Part shown: piece after piece, positions 26,970 through 35,040 of the stretch | Numbering within the stretch: position 1 is the first letter of the stretch | Layout: each line of letters opens with the position of its first letter | Source of the DNA: Streptomyces sp. NBC_00820 | GTDB lineage: Bacteria > Actinomycetota > Actinomycetes > Streptomycetales > Streptomycetaceae | Assembly (NCBI RefSeq): GCF_036347055.1 | Contig: NZ_CP108882.1 | Location: 6,312,001-6,376,000 of the forward strand | Length of the DNA stretch: 64,000 nucleotides | Direction: 5' to 3' | The notes under the pieces: model-generated | Seen by the model: the letters and a program-made list of their open reading frames with translations, nothing else | The model's database searches: none | Told to the model about the DNA's origin: nothing | Program-made: the position numbers and the translations under genes

Positions 26970-27794
26970 TCACCACACCTGACGGGGCCGGGCCTGCCTG
27001 CCGAACAGCAGGCGGCGCGGCTCCGGCGGGGGCGGCGTGCCGGGTTTGAGCGGCCAGGCGAGCAGCATGCCCGCCAGGAACCCGACCACGTGCGCGGCGT
27101 AGGCCACCGTGCCGGTACCCGAGACACCGTGCCCGGACGAGTACACCGCCTGCAGCCCGAACCAGAAGCCCAGCACCAGCCATGCGGGCAGCCGCAGCGG
27201 CAGGAAGACCAGGAACGGGACCAGCACCCAGACCCTGGCCCTCGGGTACAGCACCAGATAGGCGCCCAGGACCCCGGCGATCGCCCCCGACGCGCCGATC
27301 AGCGGCTCGCCCGAGCCGTCGTTGAGCAACGCGAAACCGTAGCCGGCCGCGTAGCCGCAGACGACGTAGAAGAGGAAGAAGCGGATGTGCCCCATCCGGT
27401 CCTCGACGTTGTTGCCGAAGATCAGCAGGAAGAGCATGTTGCCCAGCAGGTGCAGCCAGCCGCCGTGCAGGAACATGGACGTGAACACCGACAGGGCCGG
27501 CGACTTGTGGTAGCCCGGCGGTCCCAGCACACAGCCCGGTCCGTGCGGGCCCACACCCACCTCGCCCGTCGGGACCACCTGGGGTATTCGGTGGTGGATC
27601 AGCTCTCTCGGGACCGCCGCGTAGTGGTCCATGAAGGCCTGCAGATGGCACAGCCGCGCCAGGTCGCCCGCCCCGCCCACGGAACCGGCCGTGCCGGGGG
27701 TGGTGAGGAAGACGAGGACGGCGGCGGCGATGAGGGCGTACGTCACGTACGGGGTGCGGCGTGCCGGATTCACGTCATGGACGGGGATGACCAC
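26970..27794 (-). CDS. Rhomboid family intramembrane serine protease
   Basis: 274 residues with about six to seven membrane spans. The catalytic dyad is visible: Ser169 in GASGAIAGVLG and His235 in AYAAHVVGFLAG. The conserved HGGWLHLLGNMLFLLIFGNN (110-129) forms the L1 loop and helix 2 that shape the active site. Rhomboids cut substrate transmembrane helices near the outer face of the membrane; the substrate here is unknown. The tail is Pro/Arg-rich. The GTG start at 27794 lacks a strong ribosome site. The gene ends 10 bases from the hemE stop in convergent orientation. Confidence 0.9.
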   Translation of the reverse strand: MVIPVHDVNPARRTPYVTYALIAAAVLVFLTTPGTAGSVGGAGDLARLCHLQAFMDHYAAVPRELIHHRIPQVVPTGEVGVGPHGPGCVLGPPGYHKSPALSVFTSMFLHGGWLHLLGNMLFLLIFGNNVEDRMGHIRFFLFYVVCGYAAGYGFALLNDGSGEPLIGASGAIAGVLGAYLVLYPRARVWVLVPFLVFLPLRLPAWLVLGFWFGLQAVYSSGHGVSGTGTVAYAAHVVGFLAGMLLAWPLKPGTPPPPEPRRLLFGRQARPRQVW

Positions 27795-27885
27795 ATGAAA
27801 ATACTGCCCGCGACACGGCGCGCGAATCCGTGAACGCCGCCGCGGGACTGTGCGTATCCCCTGTCAACCGACGTGAGGACAGGCG

Positions 27886-28191
27886 ATGAACGCGATGAAC
27901 GCTCCGCAGGTTCCGGTGATGCACGCTCTGCCCGACGGGGAGGCGGAGATCTCTCTGGTGGTGCGGCTTCCCTGGGAGGACGTCGCGCGGCTCGGCCAGG
28001 AGGCGGGACGGCTCGCCGCGCAGATGCAGCGGCCGGTGACGCTGGACGAGGCGGTGAGCCGCCGGCTGCGGTCGACCCGGCCGTCCGCGACCCACGCGAG
28101 GCCGGCGGGGGAGCAGCCTTCGCCCGTCTCCTCCGGCGTTTCCGCCAGTGCTTCCGTCGCCTCACTGCCACGGATCAGCGGGACGGCCTGA
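27886..28191 (+). CDS. Small hypothetical protein
   Basis: 101 residues, unrecognised. The middle part (VVRLPWEDVARLGQEAGRLAAQMQRPVTLDEAVSRRL) looks like a folded helical segment, while the last 35 residues are Ser/Pro/Ala-rich and probably disordered. There is no signal peptide. GAGGACAGG stands upstream of the ATG at 27886; a second ATG lies three codons later. It diverges from the rhomboid gene and converges on the flavoprotein gene. The codon bias is normal for the genome, which supports a real gene. Confidence 0.6.
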   Translation: MNAMNAPQVPVMHALPDGEAEISLVVRLPWEDVARLGQEAGRLAAQMQRPVTLDEAVSRRLRSTRPSATHARPAGEQPSPVSSGVSASASVASLPRISGTA

Positions 28192-28283
28192 GCAACCGCC
28201 GTGCGCGGCCGAGGGCGTTGCCCCCCGCCCCGCCGAGGGCCGTTGCCCTCGCGCGTCCGCCGAAGGCGCTGTCCCGCGCGCGT

Positions 28284-29684
28284 TCAGGAGGGACCGTTGC
28301 GGACCGCCGCCGTCGCCTTTCTCGCCGCGACCAGGACCGGATCCCAGACCGGCGAGAACGGCGGGGCGTAGCCCAGATCCAGGGCGGTCATCTGCTCCAC
28401 CGTCAGCTGCGCGGTCAGCGCCACCGCCGCGACGTCGACCCGCTTGCCCGCGCCTTCCCTGCCGACGATCTGGACGCCCAGCAGCCTGCCGGTGCGCCGT
28501 TCGGCGAGCATCTTGACGGTCATGGGGGAGGCGCCGGGGTAGTAGCCGGCGCGGCTGGTGGACTCGATGGTGACGGACTCGTACCGCAGTCCGACGCGGT
28601 CGGCGTCCTTCTCGCGCAGGCCGGTGCGGGCGATCTCCAGGTCGCAGACCTTGCTGACCGCCGTGCCGACGACGCCCGGGAAAGTGGCGTAACCCCCGCC
28701 GACGTTCGTGCCGATGACCTGGCCGTGCTTGTTGGCGTGCGTGCCGAGCGGCACGTACTGCTCCTGCCCCAAGACCAGGTTCAACACCTCGACGCAGTCG
28801 CCGCCGGCCCAGATGTCCTCGTGGCCGCGCACCCGCATCGCGAGGTCGGTGAGCAGCCCGCCGCGCACGCCCACCGGCAGCCCCGCGGCCCGTGCCAGGG
28901 CCGTCTCGGGGCGGACCCCGATCCCGAGGACGACGACGTCCGCCGGGTACGTGCCGCTCTCGGTGACCACGGCGCTCACCCGCCCGTCGTCCCCGGTCAG
29001 CACCTCGGTGACCTCGGCGTCGTTCACCATGGTGACGCCCAGGCCCTCCATCGCCCGGCGCACCAGGCGGCCCATGTCCGCGTCGAGGGTCGACATGGGC
29101 TCCTTGCCGCGGTTCACGACCGTCACCTCGAAGCCCCGCCTGATCAGCGCCTCCGCCATCTCCACGCCGATGTAGCCCGCGCCGACGACCACCGCGCGCC
29201 GGCCGGGTGTGCGCGCCAGCGTGTCGAGCAGCGCCTGCCCGTCGCCCAGGGTCTGCACCCCGTGCACCCCGGGGGCGTCGATGCCCGGCATGCGGGGGCG
29301 GACCGGCCGGGCCCCGGTGGCGATGACGAGCTTGTCGTACGACGTCCAGGACGCGGTACCGGAATCGACGTCACGCGCGCGTACCCGACGCCCGGCCACG
29401 TCGATCTCCGTGACCTCGGTGCGCAGCCGCAGGTCGATCCCGCGCGCGCGGTGCTCCTCGGGAGTGCGCGCGATCAGCTCGTCGCGCTCGGGGACGTCAC
29501 CGCCCACCCAGTACGGGATCCCGCACGCCGAGAAGGAGGTGAAGTCGCCGCGCTCGAAGGCCACGATCTCCAGCTCGTCCGGCCCCCGCAGCCGGCGCGC
29601 CTGCGATGCCGCGGACATCCCCGCGGCATCGCCGCCGATCACGATCAGCCGCTGCCTGCCGCCCCGCCCACCACTCATGCTCAT
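28284..29684 (-). CDS. FAD-dependent CoA-disulfide reductase-like oxidoreductase
   Basis: 466 residues. It has an N-terminal FAD motif (VIGGDAAGMSAASQ, about 15-28), the single redox-active Cys54 in TSFSACGIPYWVGG, an NAD(P) motif VVVGAGYIGVEMAE, and the ATG-like GIGVRPET and WAGGDCVE segments. This layout, with one Cys rather than a disulfide pair, defines the CoA-disulfide reductase / NADH oxidase / peroxidase group. No rhodanese domain is fused. It could reduce a low-molecular-weight disulfide or polysulfide, or oxygen. Since actinomycetes use mycothiol, the natural substrate is open. It is a monocistronic gene upstream of which DUF4349 reads the same way. Confidence 0.85.
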   Translation of the reverse strand: MSMSGGRGGRQRLIVIGGDAAGMSAASQARRLRGPDELEIVAFERGDFTSFSACGIPYWVGGDVPERDELIARTPEEHRARGIDLRLRTEVTEIDVAGRRVRARDVDSGTASWTSYDKLVIATGARPVRPRMPGIDAPGVHGVQTLGDGQALLDTLARTPGRRAVVVGAGYIGVEMAEALIRRGFEVTVVNRGKEPMSTLDADMGRLVRRAMEGLGVTMVNDAEVTEVLTGDDGRVSAVVTESGTYPADVVVLGIGVRPETALARAAGLPVGVRGGLLTDLAMRVRGHEDIWAGGDCVEVLNLVLGQEQYVPLGTHANKHGQVIGTNVGGGYATFPGVVGTAVSKVCDLEIARTGLREKDADRVGLRYESVTIESTSRAGYYPGASPMTVKMLAERRTGRLLGVQIVGREGAGKRVDVAAVALTAQLTVEQMTALDLGYAPPFSPVWDPVLVAARKATAAVRNGPS

Positions 29685-29721
29685 GCGAACACGCTACGGG
29701 GCGCGCCGATCTCACGTCCGG

Positions 29722-30807
29722 TCAGCTCCCTTCGCCGGGCTCCCGCGTGGCAGCCTCCGGTACCGGCCGCGCGTGCGGGAGCGGGCCCGGCACGTCCGTC
29801 GCGGGCACCGGGCGCGTGCGGCGCGGCAGCCGCGGGCGTACGACCCGCCGCCACAGCAGGAACAGCGCGGCGGCGAGCGCGGCGAACGGCAGGACCGCGC
29901 CCAGGGCGAGGGAGATCCAGCGCAGCATCGCGGCGAACCAGTGCCAGCCCCCCGACAAGGCGTCCAGGAAGCCCGGGGTGCCCTCCGCGGCGGCCCGCCG
30001 CACCGGCGTCCCGGACAGGGACAGGGTGATCGTCGCCAGGCTCGTACGGTCCTTCAGGGACGCCTGCTGGGCCAGCAGCGCCTCCAGGTCCGCCTCACGG
30101 CTGCTCAGCTCCCCTTCCAGGGCGACGACATCGCTCAGCCGGTCCGCCCGGTCCATCAGCTCGCGGATCCGCGCCACGCTCGCCCGCTGCGAGGCGACCC
30201 GGCTGTCCACGTCCACGACCTGGTCGGTGACGTCCTCCGCCTTCGCCGTGCGCTCGACCAGCTTCCCGGAGCCCTGCAGAGCGGCCAGGACCTCGTCGTA
30301 CTTCGCGGCCGGCACGCGCAGCACGACCCGGGTGTACTCGTGGCCGCCGGAGTCCCGGCCGGTGTTCTCGCTGCCGACGTAGCCGCCCGCGGTCTCCGCG
30401 GTCGCACGCGCCGAGTCCAGGGCCTTCGGCACGTCCTTGACCTCGACGACGAGGGAAGCGGTGCGGATGACGGCGTTCGGCGCGAGCCGGGGCGTCCGGC
30501 GCCCGGACTTCGCGTCGCCCGCCGCACCGGCCTCACCGGCCGCATTGGCCTCGCCGGCTCCATCGGCTCCACTGCCCGGGGCGCCCGCCCGCTGTCCGGC
30601 AGCGGCGGGGCCGTCCGCGGCGGACTTCGCCGAGTCGCCGCCCGCGTCGCCGGCCCCGCCGCACCCGGCGAGGGCGAGGGAGACGGCGAGCAGGACAGCG
30701 GCCAGGCCCGGGACGCCCCGGACCGTTCCGGCCGGCCGGAACGTCCGAACCGCCCGCGCCGGACGGGCGGGAAGCGACGCGGGTTTCGGCGATCGTGATG
30801 TGCGCAT
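29722..30807 (-). CDS. DUF4349 lipoprotein
   Basis: 361 residues. A long N-terminal signal ends in lipobox LALAGC with Cys49 lipidated. It is followed by a 60-residue Gly/Ala-rich low-complexity linker and a DUF4349 domain (NAVIRTASLVVEVKDVPKAL to about residue 280), which contains a predicted coiled coil (RIRELMDRADRLSDVVALEG). A membrane span (LRWISLALGAVLPFAALAAA) and a basic Pro-rich cytoplasmic tail end the protein. The family is of unknown function but resembles periplasmic, envelope-associated proteins. It diverges from cgoX across 158 bases. Confidence 0.82.
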   Translation of the reverse strand: MRTSRSPKPASLPARPARAVRTFRPAGTVRGVPGLAAVLLAVSLALAGCGGAGDAGGDSAKSAADGPAAAGQRAGAPGSGADGAGEANAAGEAGAAGDAKSGRRTPRLAPNAVIRTASLVVEVKDVPKALDSARATAETAGGYVGSENTGRDSGGHEYTRVVLRVPAAKYDEVLAALQGSGKLVERTAKAEDVTDQVVDVDSRVASQRASVARIRELMDRADRLSDVVALEGELSSREADLEALLAQQASLKDRTSLATITLSLSGTPVRRAAAEGTPGFLDALSGGWHWFAAMLRWISLALGAVLPFAALAAALFLLWRRVVRPRLPRRTRPVPATDVPGPLPHARPVPEAATREPGEGS

Positions 30808-30965
30808 GGGACGTACCCCCGGGGACGACGACTCCGACGCTCCTCCGACGCCAGGGGCACACGCCTACGTTCGGCGCCCGCGGTTCCGATGCGGTCACGG
30901 TCGGGACACGTCCCGGTGACCGGGTCCGAACGGGAGTGTCAGTGAGGTCTGAGAGAGTGGAGGGC

Positions 30966-32459
30966 ATGAGCGCAACGGGTACGGGCACCAGGCATGTCGT
31001 CGTCGTCGGAGCCGGTGTCGCCGGGCTGGCCGCCGCGCACCGGCTGCTGGAGCGCGGGGCGCGGGTGACGGTGCTGGAGGCCTCCGGCCGGGTCGGCGGC
31101 AAGCTGCTGCCCGGCGAGATCGCGGGCGTCCGGGTGGACCTGGGAGCCGAGTCGATGCTCGCCCGCCGCCCCGAGGCGGTGGCCCTCGCGCGCGAGGTGG
31201 GCCTGGCGGACCGCCTCCAGCCGCCGGCCACCGCGTCCGCCTCGATCTGGACCCGCGGCGCCCTGCGCCCCATGCCCAAGGGGCATGTGATGGGCGTGCC
31301 AGGCACCGCCGCCGCACTGGCCGGCGTGCTGTCCGACGAGGGCCTGGCCCGTATCGAACGCGACGCCGAGCTGCCCCGCACCGAGATCGGCGAGGACGTT
31401 GCCGTCGGCCGTTACGTGGCGGAGCGGCTCGGCCGCGAGGTCGTCGACCGGCTGGTCGAACCCCTGCTCGGCGGGGTGTACGCGGGCGACGCGTACGGCA
31501 TCTCGATGCGCTCGGCCGTCCCGCAGCTCTTCCAGGCCGCCCGCGCCCACGACTCCCTCATGGCGGCCGTCCGCGACATCCAGGCCAAGGCCGCCGCCCA
31601 CCAGCAGACCGGCCCGGTGTTCATGGGCATCGAGGGCGGTGTCGGGCGGCTGCCGCTCGCGGTCGCCGAGTCGGTGCGGGCGCGCGGCGGCGAGATCCTG
31701 ACCGGCACGCCGGTGCGGGAACTGCGCCGGATCGCGACGACCGGGCCGGCGGCGGACGGCGACACGACGGCACCGGGCGCCGTATGGCGGGTGGTCGCCG
31801 GTGACCGTGTGCTGCACACGGACGCCGTCGTCCTCGCCGTCCCCGCGCGCGCGGCCGCCGACCTGCTGCGCGCCGAGTCCCCGGCCGCCGCGGGCGAACT
31901 CGCCGCGGTCGAGTACGCCTCCATGGCCCTGATCACCCTCGCCTACCGACGCGCCGACCTCGCCCTGCCCGAGGGCAGCGGCTTCCTCGTGCCGCCCGTC
32001 GACGGCCGGACCATCAAGGCCTCCACCTTCGCCTCCCAGAAGTGGGGCTGGATCGCCGAGGACGACCCGGACGTGGTCGTCCTGCGCACCTCCGTGGGCC
32101 GTCACGGCGAGACGGAGGTGCTCCGGCGCGAGGACGCCGACCTGGTCGAGGTCTCCCGGCACGACCTGCGCGAGGCCACCGGCCTGGACGCCGTGCCCCT
32201 CGCCACCCGCGTCACCCGCTGGACCGACGGACTGCCCCAGTACCCGGTCGGCCACCACGCGCGCGTGGCCCGCGTCCGCGAGCACGTCGCCAAGCTGCCT
32301 GCCCTGGCGGTCTGCGGCGCCCAGTACGACGGTGTCGGCATCCCGGCGTGCATCGCGAGCGCCCACGCCGCGGTGGACCAGCTCGGCGGCGACGCGACCG
32401 GTGTCCGGGAACTCACTGCCAACCCGGTGCAGAGCCTGCACGGCGGAGCGGGAGAATAG
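30966..32459 (+). CDS. cgoX: Coproporphyrinogen III oxidase (HemY/HemG-type flavoprotein)
   Basis: 497 residues. The N-terminal Rossmann FAD motif [15 protein letters not shown] starts near residue 11 and is followed by [11 protein letters not shown], the form typical of HemY-type protoporphyrin(ogen) oxidases. In Gram-positive bacteria this enzyme oxidises coproporphyrinogen III to coproporphyrin III with oxygen. It lies five bases before chdC, so they form an operon. The ATG at 30966 is used; a GTG three codons earlier (30957) has a better spaced GAGG and may be the true start. The C-terminal [12 protein letters not shown] segment is the conserved flavin-contacting end. Confidence 0.92.
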   Translation: MSATGTGTRHVVVVGAGVAGLAAAHRLLERGARVTVLEASGRVGGKLLPGEIAGVRVDLGAESMLARRPEAVALAREVGLADRLQPPATASASIWTRGALRPMPKGHVMGVPGTAAALAGVLSDEGLARIERDAELPRTEIGEDVAVGRYVAERLGREVVDRLVEPLLGGVYAGDAYGISMRSAVPQLFQAARAHDSLMAAVRDIQAKAAAHQQTGPVFMGIEGGVGRLPLAVAESVRARGGEILTGTPVRELRRIATTGPAADGDTTAPGAVWRVVAGDRVLHTDAVVLAVPARAAADLLRAESPAAAGELAAVEYASMALITLAYRRADLALPEGSGFLVPPVDGRTIKASTFASQKWGWIAEDDPDVVVLRTSVGRHGETEVLRREDADLVEVSRHDLREATGLDAVPLATRVTRWTDGLPQYPVGHHARVARVREHVAKLPALAVCGAQYDGVGIPACIASAHAAVDQLGGDATGVRELTANPVQSLHGGAGE

Positions 32460-32464
32460 GGACC

Positions 32465-33196
32465 ATGAGTGACGACGCCCCCACCACCGAGTCCGGCAGG
32501 ATCCCGAACAAGGGCAAGCTGGCCAAGGACCTCAACGAGGTCATCCGCTACACCCTGTGGTCGGTCTTCAAGCTGAAGGACGTGCTGCCGGAGGACCGCG
32601 CCGGTTACGCCGACGAGGTCCAGGAGCTGTTCGACCAGCTCGACGCGAAGGACGTGACGATCCGCGGCACGTACGACCTCTCCGGTCTGCGCGCCGACGC
32701 CGACCTCATGATCTGGTGGCACGCCGAGACCGCCGACCAGCTCCAGGAGGCGTACAACCTCTTCCGCCGCACCCGGCTGGGCCGCGCCCTGGAGCCGGTG
32801 TGGTCGAACATGGCGCTGCACCGCCCCGCCGAGTTCAACCGCTCGCACATCCCGGCGTTCCTCGCCGACGAGACGCCCCGCAACTACGTCAGCGTCTACC
32901 CCTTCGTGCGCTCCTACGACTGGTACCTGCTGCCCGACGAGGACCGCCGCCGCATGCTCGCCGATCACGGCAAGATGGCCCGCGGCTACCCGGACGTGCG
33001 CGCCAACACGGTCGCCTCGTTCTCCCTCGGCGACTACGAGTGGCTGCTGGCCTTCGAGTCCGACGAGCTGCACCGCATCGTCGACCTCATGCGGCACCTG
33101 CGCGCCTCCGAGGCCCGCATGCACGTCCGCGAGGAGGTCCCCTTCTACACGGGCCGCCGCAAGTCCGTGGCCGACCTGGTCGCCGGGCTGGCGTAG
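32465..33196 (+). CDS. chdC: Coproheme decarboxylase HemQ/ChdC
   Basis: 243 residues, chlorite-dismutase superfamily. It converts Fe-coproporphyrin III to heme b by two peroxide-dependent oxidative decarboxylations, the last step of the coproporphyrin pathway. His168 in [11 protein letters not shown] corresponds to the proximal heme ligand, and the Tyr-rich stretch [15 protein letters not shown] (140-154) contains the family's catalytic Tyr. The Arg needed for chlorite dismutation is not expected in this clade. It follows cgoX by five bases. A ferrochelatase gene is not in the window. Confidence 0.94.
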   Translation: MSDDAPTTESGRIPNKGKLAKDLNEVIRYTLWSVFKLKDVLPEDRAGYADEVQELFDQLDAKDVTIRGTYDLSGLRADADLMIWWHAETADQLQEAYNLFRRTRLGRALEPVWSNMALHRPAEFNRSHIPAFLADETPRNYVSVYPFVRSYDWYLLPDEDRRRMLADHGKMARGYPDVRANTVASFSLGDYEWLLAFESDELHRIVDLMRHLRASEARMHVREEVPFYTGRRKSVADLVAGLA

Positions 33197-33282
33197 CTCC
33201 CCGGTACGACGGTGGACGCCGGTCGTGCGTGATCACGTGCCGTGGGCGCGGTGATCCGGCGACCGGCGACCGGCGACCGGCT

Positions 33283-33306
33283 ACTCCGACCGGGCCCGGC
33301 CGGAGT
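33283..33306 (+). terminator. Possible hairpin after chdC
   Basis: ACTCCG (33283-33288) pairs with CGGAGT (33301-33306) around an inner CCGGGCCCGG palindrome. It follows three direct repeats of GGCGACC. It lies between the convergent chdC and VOC genes. Confidence 0.4.
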
Positions 33307-33346
33307 CGCCCCCGCACGGCACCCGGCGGCGGCCGGCCGAAGCGGA

Positions 33347-33787
33347 TCAGGCCGCGGTGTCCTCGGGGTACCAGCGCAGTTCCACGGTGTTGCCGTCCGG
33401 GTCCTGGACGTAGACCGAGGTGGCGTCGCCGCGTGCGCCGAAGCGCTCCACCGGGCCCTTGAGGACGGTGAAGGCTCCCGACCTGATGAACACGTCCCAC
33501 TCCAGCGGTTCCACGGTGAGACAGATGTGGTCGACGTTGGACTCGCCCCGGGGGCCGTGGACCAGGTCGATGATGGTCTCAGGGGTGATGCGCACCGACG
33601 GGAAGGGGACCCGGCCGGCCCGCCATTCCGGGACGCGTACCGGTTCCAGGCCGAGCAGTCCGGTGTAGAAGCCGAGGGAGCGCTCGACATCCCCGACGTT
33701 GAGGACCAGGTGGTCGAATGCCTTCACGCGCAGCGAGGGCGTTCCGGCCCGGTCGGCGGGGCGGGTGGTGGTGTCCGAGGTGTTCAT
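33347..33787 (-). CDS. VOC-family (glyoxalase/dioxygenase-like) protein
   Basis: 146 residues with one complete vicinal-oxygen-chelate pair of beta-alpha-beta-beta-beta units. Metal-ligand positions are visible: His in FDHLVLNV (about 25), His in VDHICLTVE (about 86) and Glu in DGNTVELRWY near the end. The TSVYVQDPDGN turn is typical of the family. Such proteins include glyoxalases, fosfomycin-resistance enzymes and extradiol dioxygenases; this one is closest in pattern to general glyoxalase/dioxygenase-like members, and no substrate can be assigned. It diverges from a LysR gene, which probably controls it. Confidence 0.85.
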   Translation of the reverse strand: MNTSDTTTRPADRAGTPSLRVKAFDHLVLNVGDVERSLGFYTGLLGLEPVRVPEWRAGRVPFPSVRITPETIIDLVHGPRGESNVDHICLTVEPLEWDVFIRSGAFTVLKGPVERFGARGDATSVYVQDPDGNTVELRWYPEDTAA

Positions 33788-33853
33788 GGGGGCTTCCTTG
33801 GCTGGTGGAGTCCGTGCGGATCAGGACGCCCCTTACGATCCGCTGTGCGGAAA

Positions 33854-33868
33854 CCGCCATCAAGGCGG
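33854..33868. promoter_or_regulatory. Inverted repeat in the VOC-LysR divergent promoter
   Basis: CCGCC-ATCAA-GGCGG lies midway in the 126-base divergent space. LysR regulators commonly bind a dyad in this position to control both genes. Its short arms make it only a candidate. Confidence 0.35.
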
Positions 33869-33913
33869 CATCGGAATACGATCGTTGAGCCTGATTCAAC
33901 GCCGGGGGGCGGC

Positions 33914-34810
33914 ATGCTGGAACGCGTCGAGGCCGAGACCTTCCTGACCCTTGCCGAGGAACTGCACTTCGGCCGCACCGCCGAGCGCCTGCGTGTCACG
34001 ACCGGGCGGGTCAGCCAGGTGATCAAGAAACTTGAGCGGCGGATCGGCGGCGCCCTGTTCGAGCGGACCAGCAGAACCGTCCGGCTCACGGCGGTCGGGC
34101 GGCAGTTGGCCGACGACCTGGTGCCCCTGGTCGCCGCGATGGAGGAGGCGCTGCGCAGGGCCGCCGACGCCAGCCGCGGTGTCACCGGAGAGCTGCGGGT
34201 CGCCTTCCTCGGCGAATGGACGGCCCCCACCCTCCTGGAGGTGGTCGGCCTGTTCAGTGAGCGCCACCCCGACTGCCGGGTCGACGTGCGGCAGGCCGAG
34301 CTGGCCAACTCGCGTGCGAGCCTGCTCGACGGCTCGGTGGACGTCCTCGTCGCCTCGTTCCCGTTCGACGGAATGACCTGCGGGCCGGTCCTCCTGACGG
34401 AGGAGCGGGTGCTCGCCGTCGCCGCCGGACATCCGCTCGCCGCGCAGGAGTCGGTGTCCGTGGAAGTGCTCGCGGAACACCCCGTGGTGCAGTATCCGGA
34501 GGTGACCTCGGCGGCGTTCAAGCGCGATCGCACACCCGACCGCACCCCGTCGGGCAGGCCGGTGCCGCAGGGCCCGGCCGGGGGTTCGCTCTCCGAAATG
34601 CTCACGCTGGTCGCTATGGGCAGGGGTGTCCTCCCGGTCGGGGAGCATGCCCGCCGCTACCACCCCCGGCCGGACGTCTCCTACGTGCCGCTGCGCGACG
34701 CGGAGCCGATCCGCCGGGGCCTGGTCCGGCTGCGGGGGAACACCACGGAGCGCGTCCGGGAGTTCGTACGTGCCGCGGCGGACGTCGCAGCCTCGAACCG
34801 CACGCTCTAG
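33914..34810 (+). CDS. LysR-family transcriptional regulator
   Basis: 298 residues. The N-terminal winged HTH (residues 5-65: AETFLTLAEELHFGRTAERL, then SQVIKKLERRIGGALFERTS) is a standard LTTR DNA-binding domain. A periplasmic-binding-like effector domain follows (ELRVAFLGEWTAP onward). It starts at ATG 33914 after a GGGGGGCGG stretch and diverges from the VOC gene, its likely target. Its TAG stop (34808-34810) lies within the CTAG that borders a MITE-like element, so the insertion abuts the gene without truncating it. Confidence 0.88.
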   Translation: MLERVEAETFLTLAEELHFGRTAERLRVTTGRVSQVIKKLERRIGGALFERTSRTVRLTAVGRQLADDLVPLVAAMEEALRRAADASRGVTGELRVAFLGEWTAPTLLEVVGLFSERHPDCRVDVRQAELANSRASLLDGSVDVLVASFPFDGMTCGPVLLTEERVLAVAAGHPLAAQESVSVEVLAEHPVVQYPEVTSAAFKRDRTPDRTPSGRPVPQGPAGGSLSEMLTLVAMGRGVLPVGEHARRYHPRPDVSYVPLRDAEPIRRGLVRLRGNTTERVREFVRAAADVAASNRTL

Positions 34811-34994
34811 GGGGTGTCTCCCCGATCTTCGTGGGTCCGCGACGCCCGGCACGGCACCTCGCCGCACGGCCGAATCGCCCACGTACGCCCAGTACGAGGA
34901 CGATCGGCCGCACGCCGAGGCACCGCACCGGACGCCGAGGCACCGCACCGGACGCCGCGGCCTGATCCACGAAGATCGAAGAGACACCCCCTGG
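34807..34994. mobile_element. MITE-like element A (about 180 bp) with imperfect terminal inverted repeats
   Basis: The core 34811-34990 begins GGGGTGTCTC and ends GAGACACCCC. The ends pair over about 26 bases with a few mismatches, including GATCTTCGTGG against CCACGAAGATC. It is flanked by CTAG on the left and CTGG on the right, which looks like a decayed 4-bp target duplication. It encodes no protein. Inside is a tandem duplication of GACGCCGAGGCACCGCACCG and the segment CACGTACGCCCAGTACGAGG, shared with element B at 40195. The left CTAG supplies the stop of the LysR gene. Confidence 0.7.
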
Positions 34995-35040
34995 CCACCC
35001 CGCCTCACACGTGCTCCAGCCGACCCCGCCTCGCCGTGTT

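Noticed and set aside
30795..30965. Longer start of cgoX
   Set aside because: The extension reads through the divergent promoter region and precedes the FAD motif by an unusual length.
34811..34990. Transposase remnant inside MITE-like element A
   Set aside because: No frame longer than about 60 codons is coherent with any transposase; the element appears non-coding.
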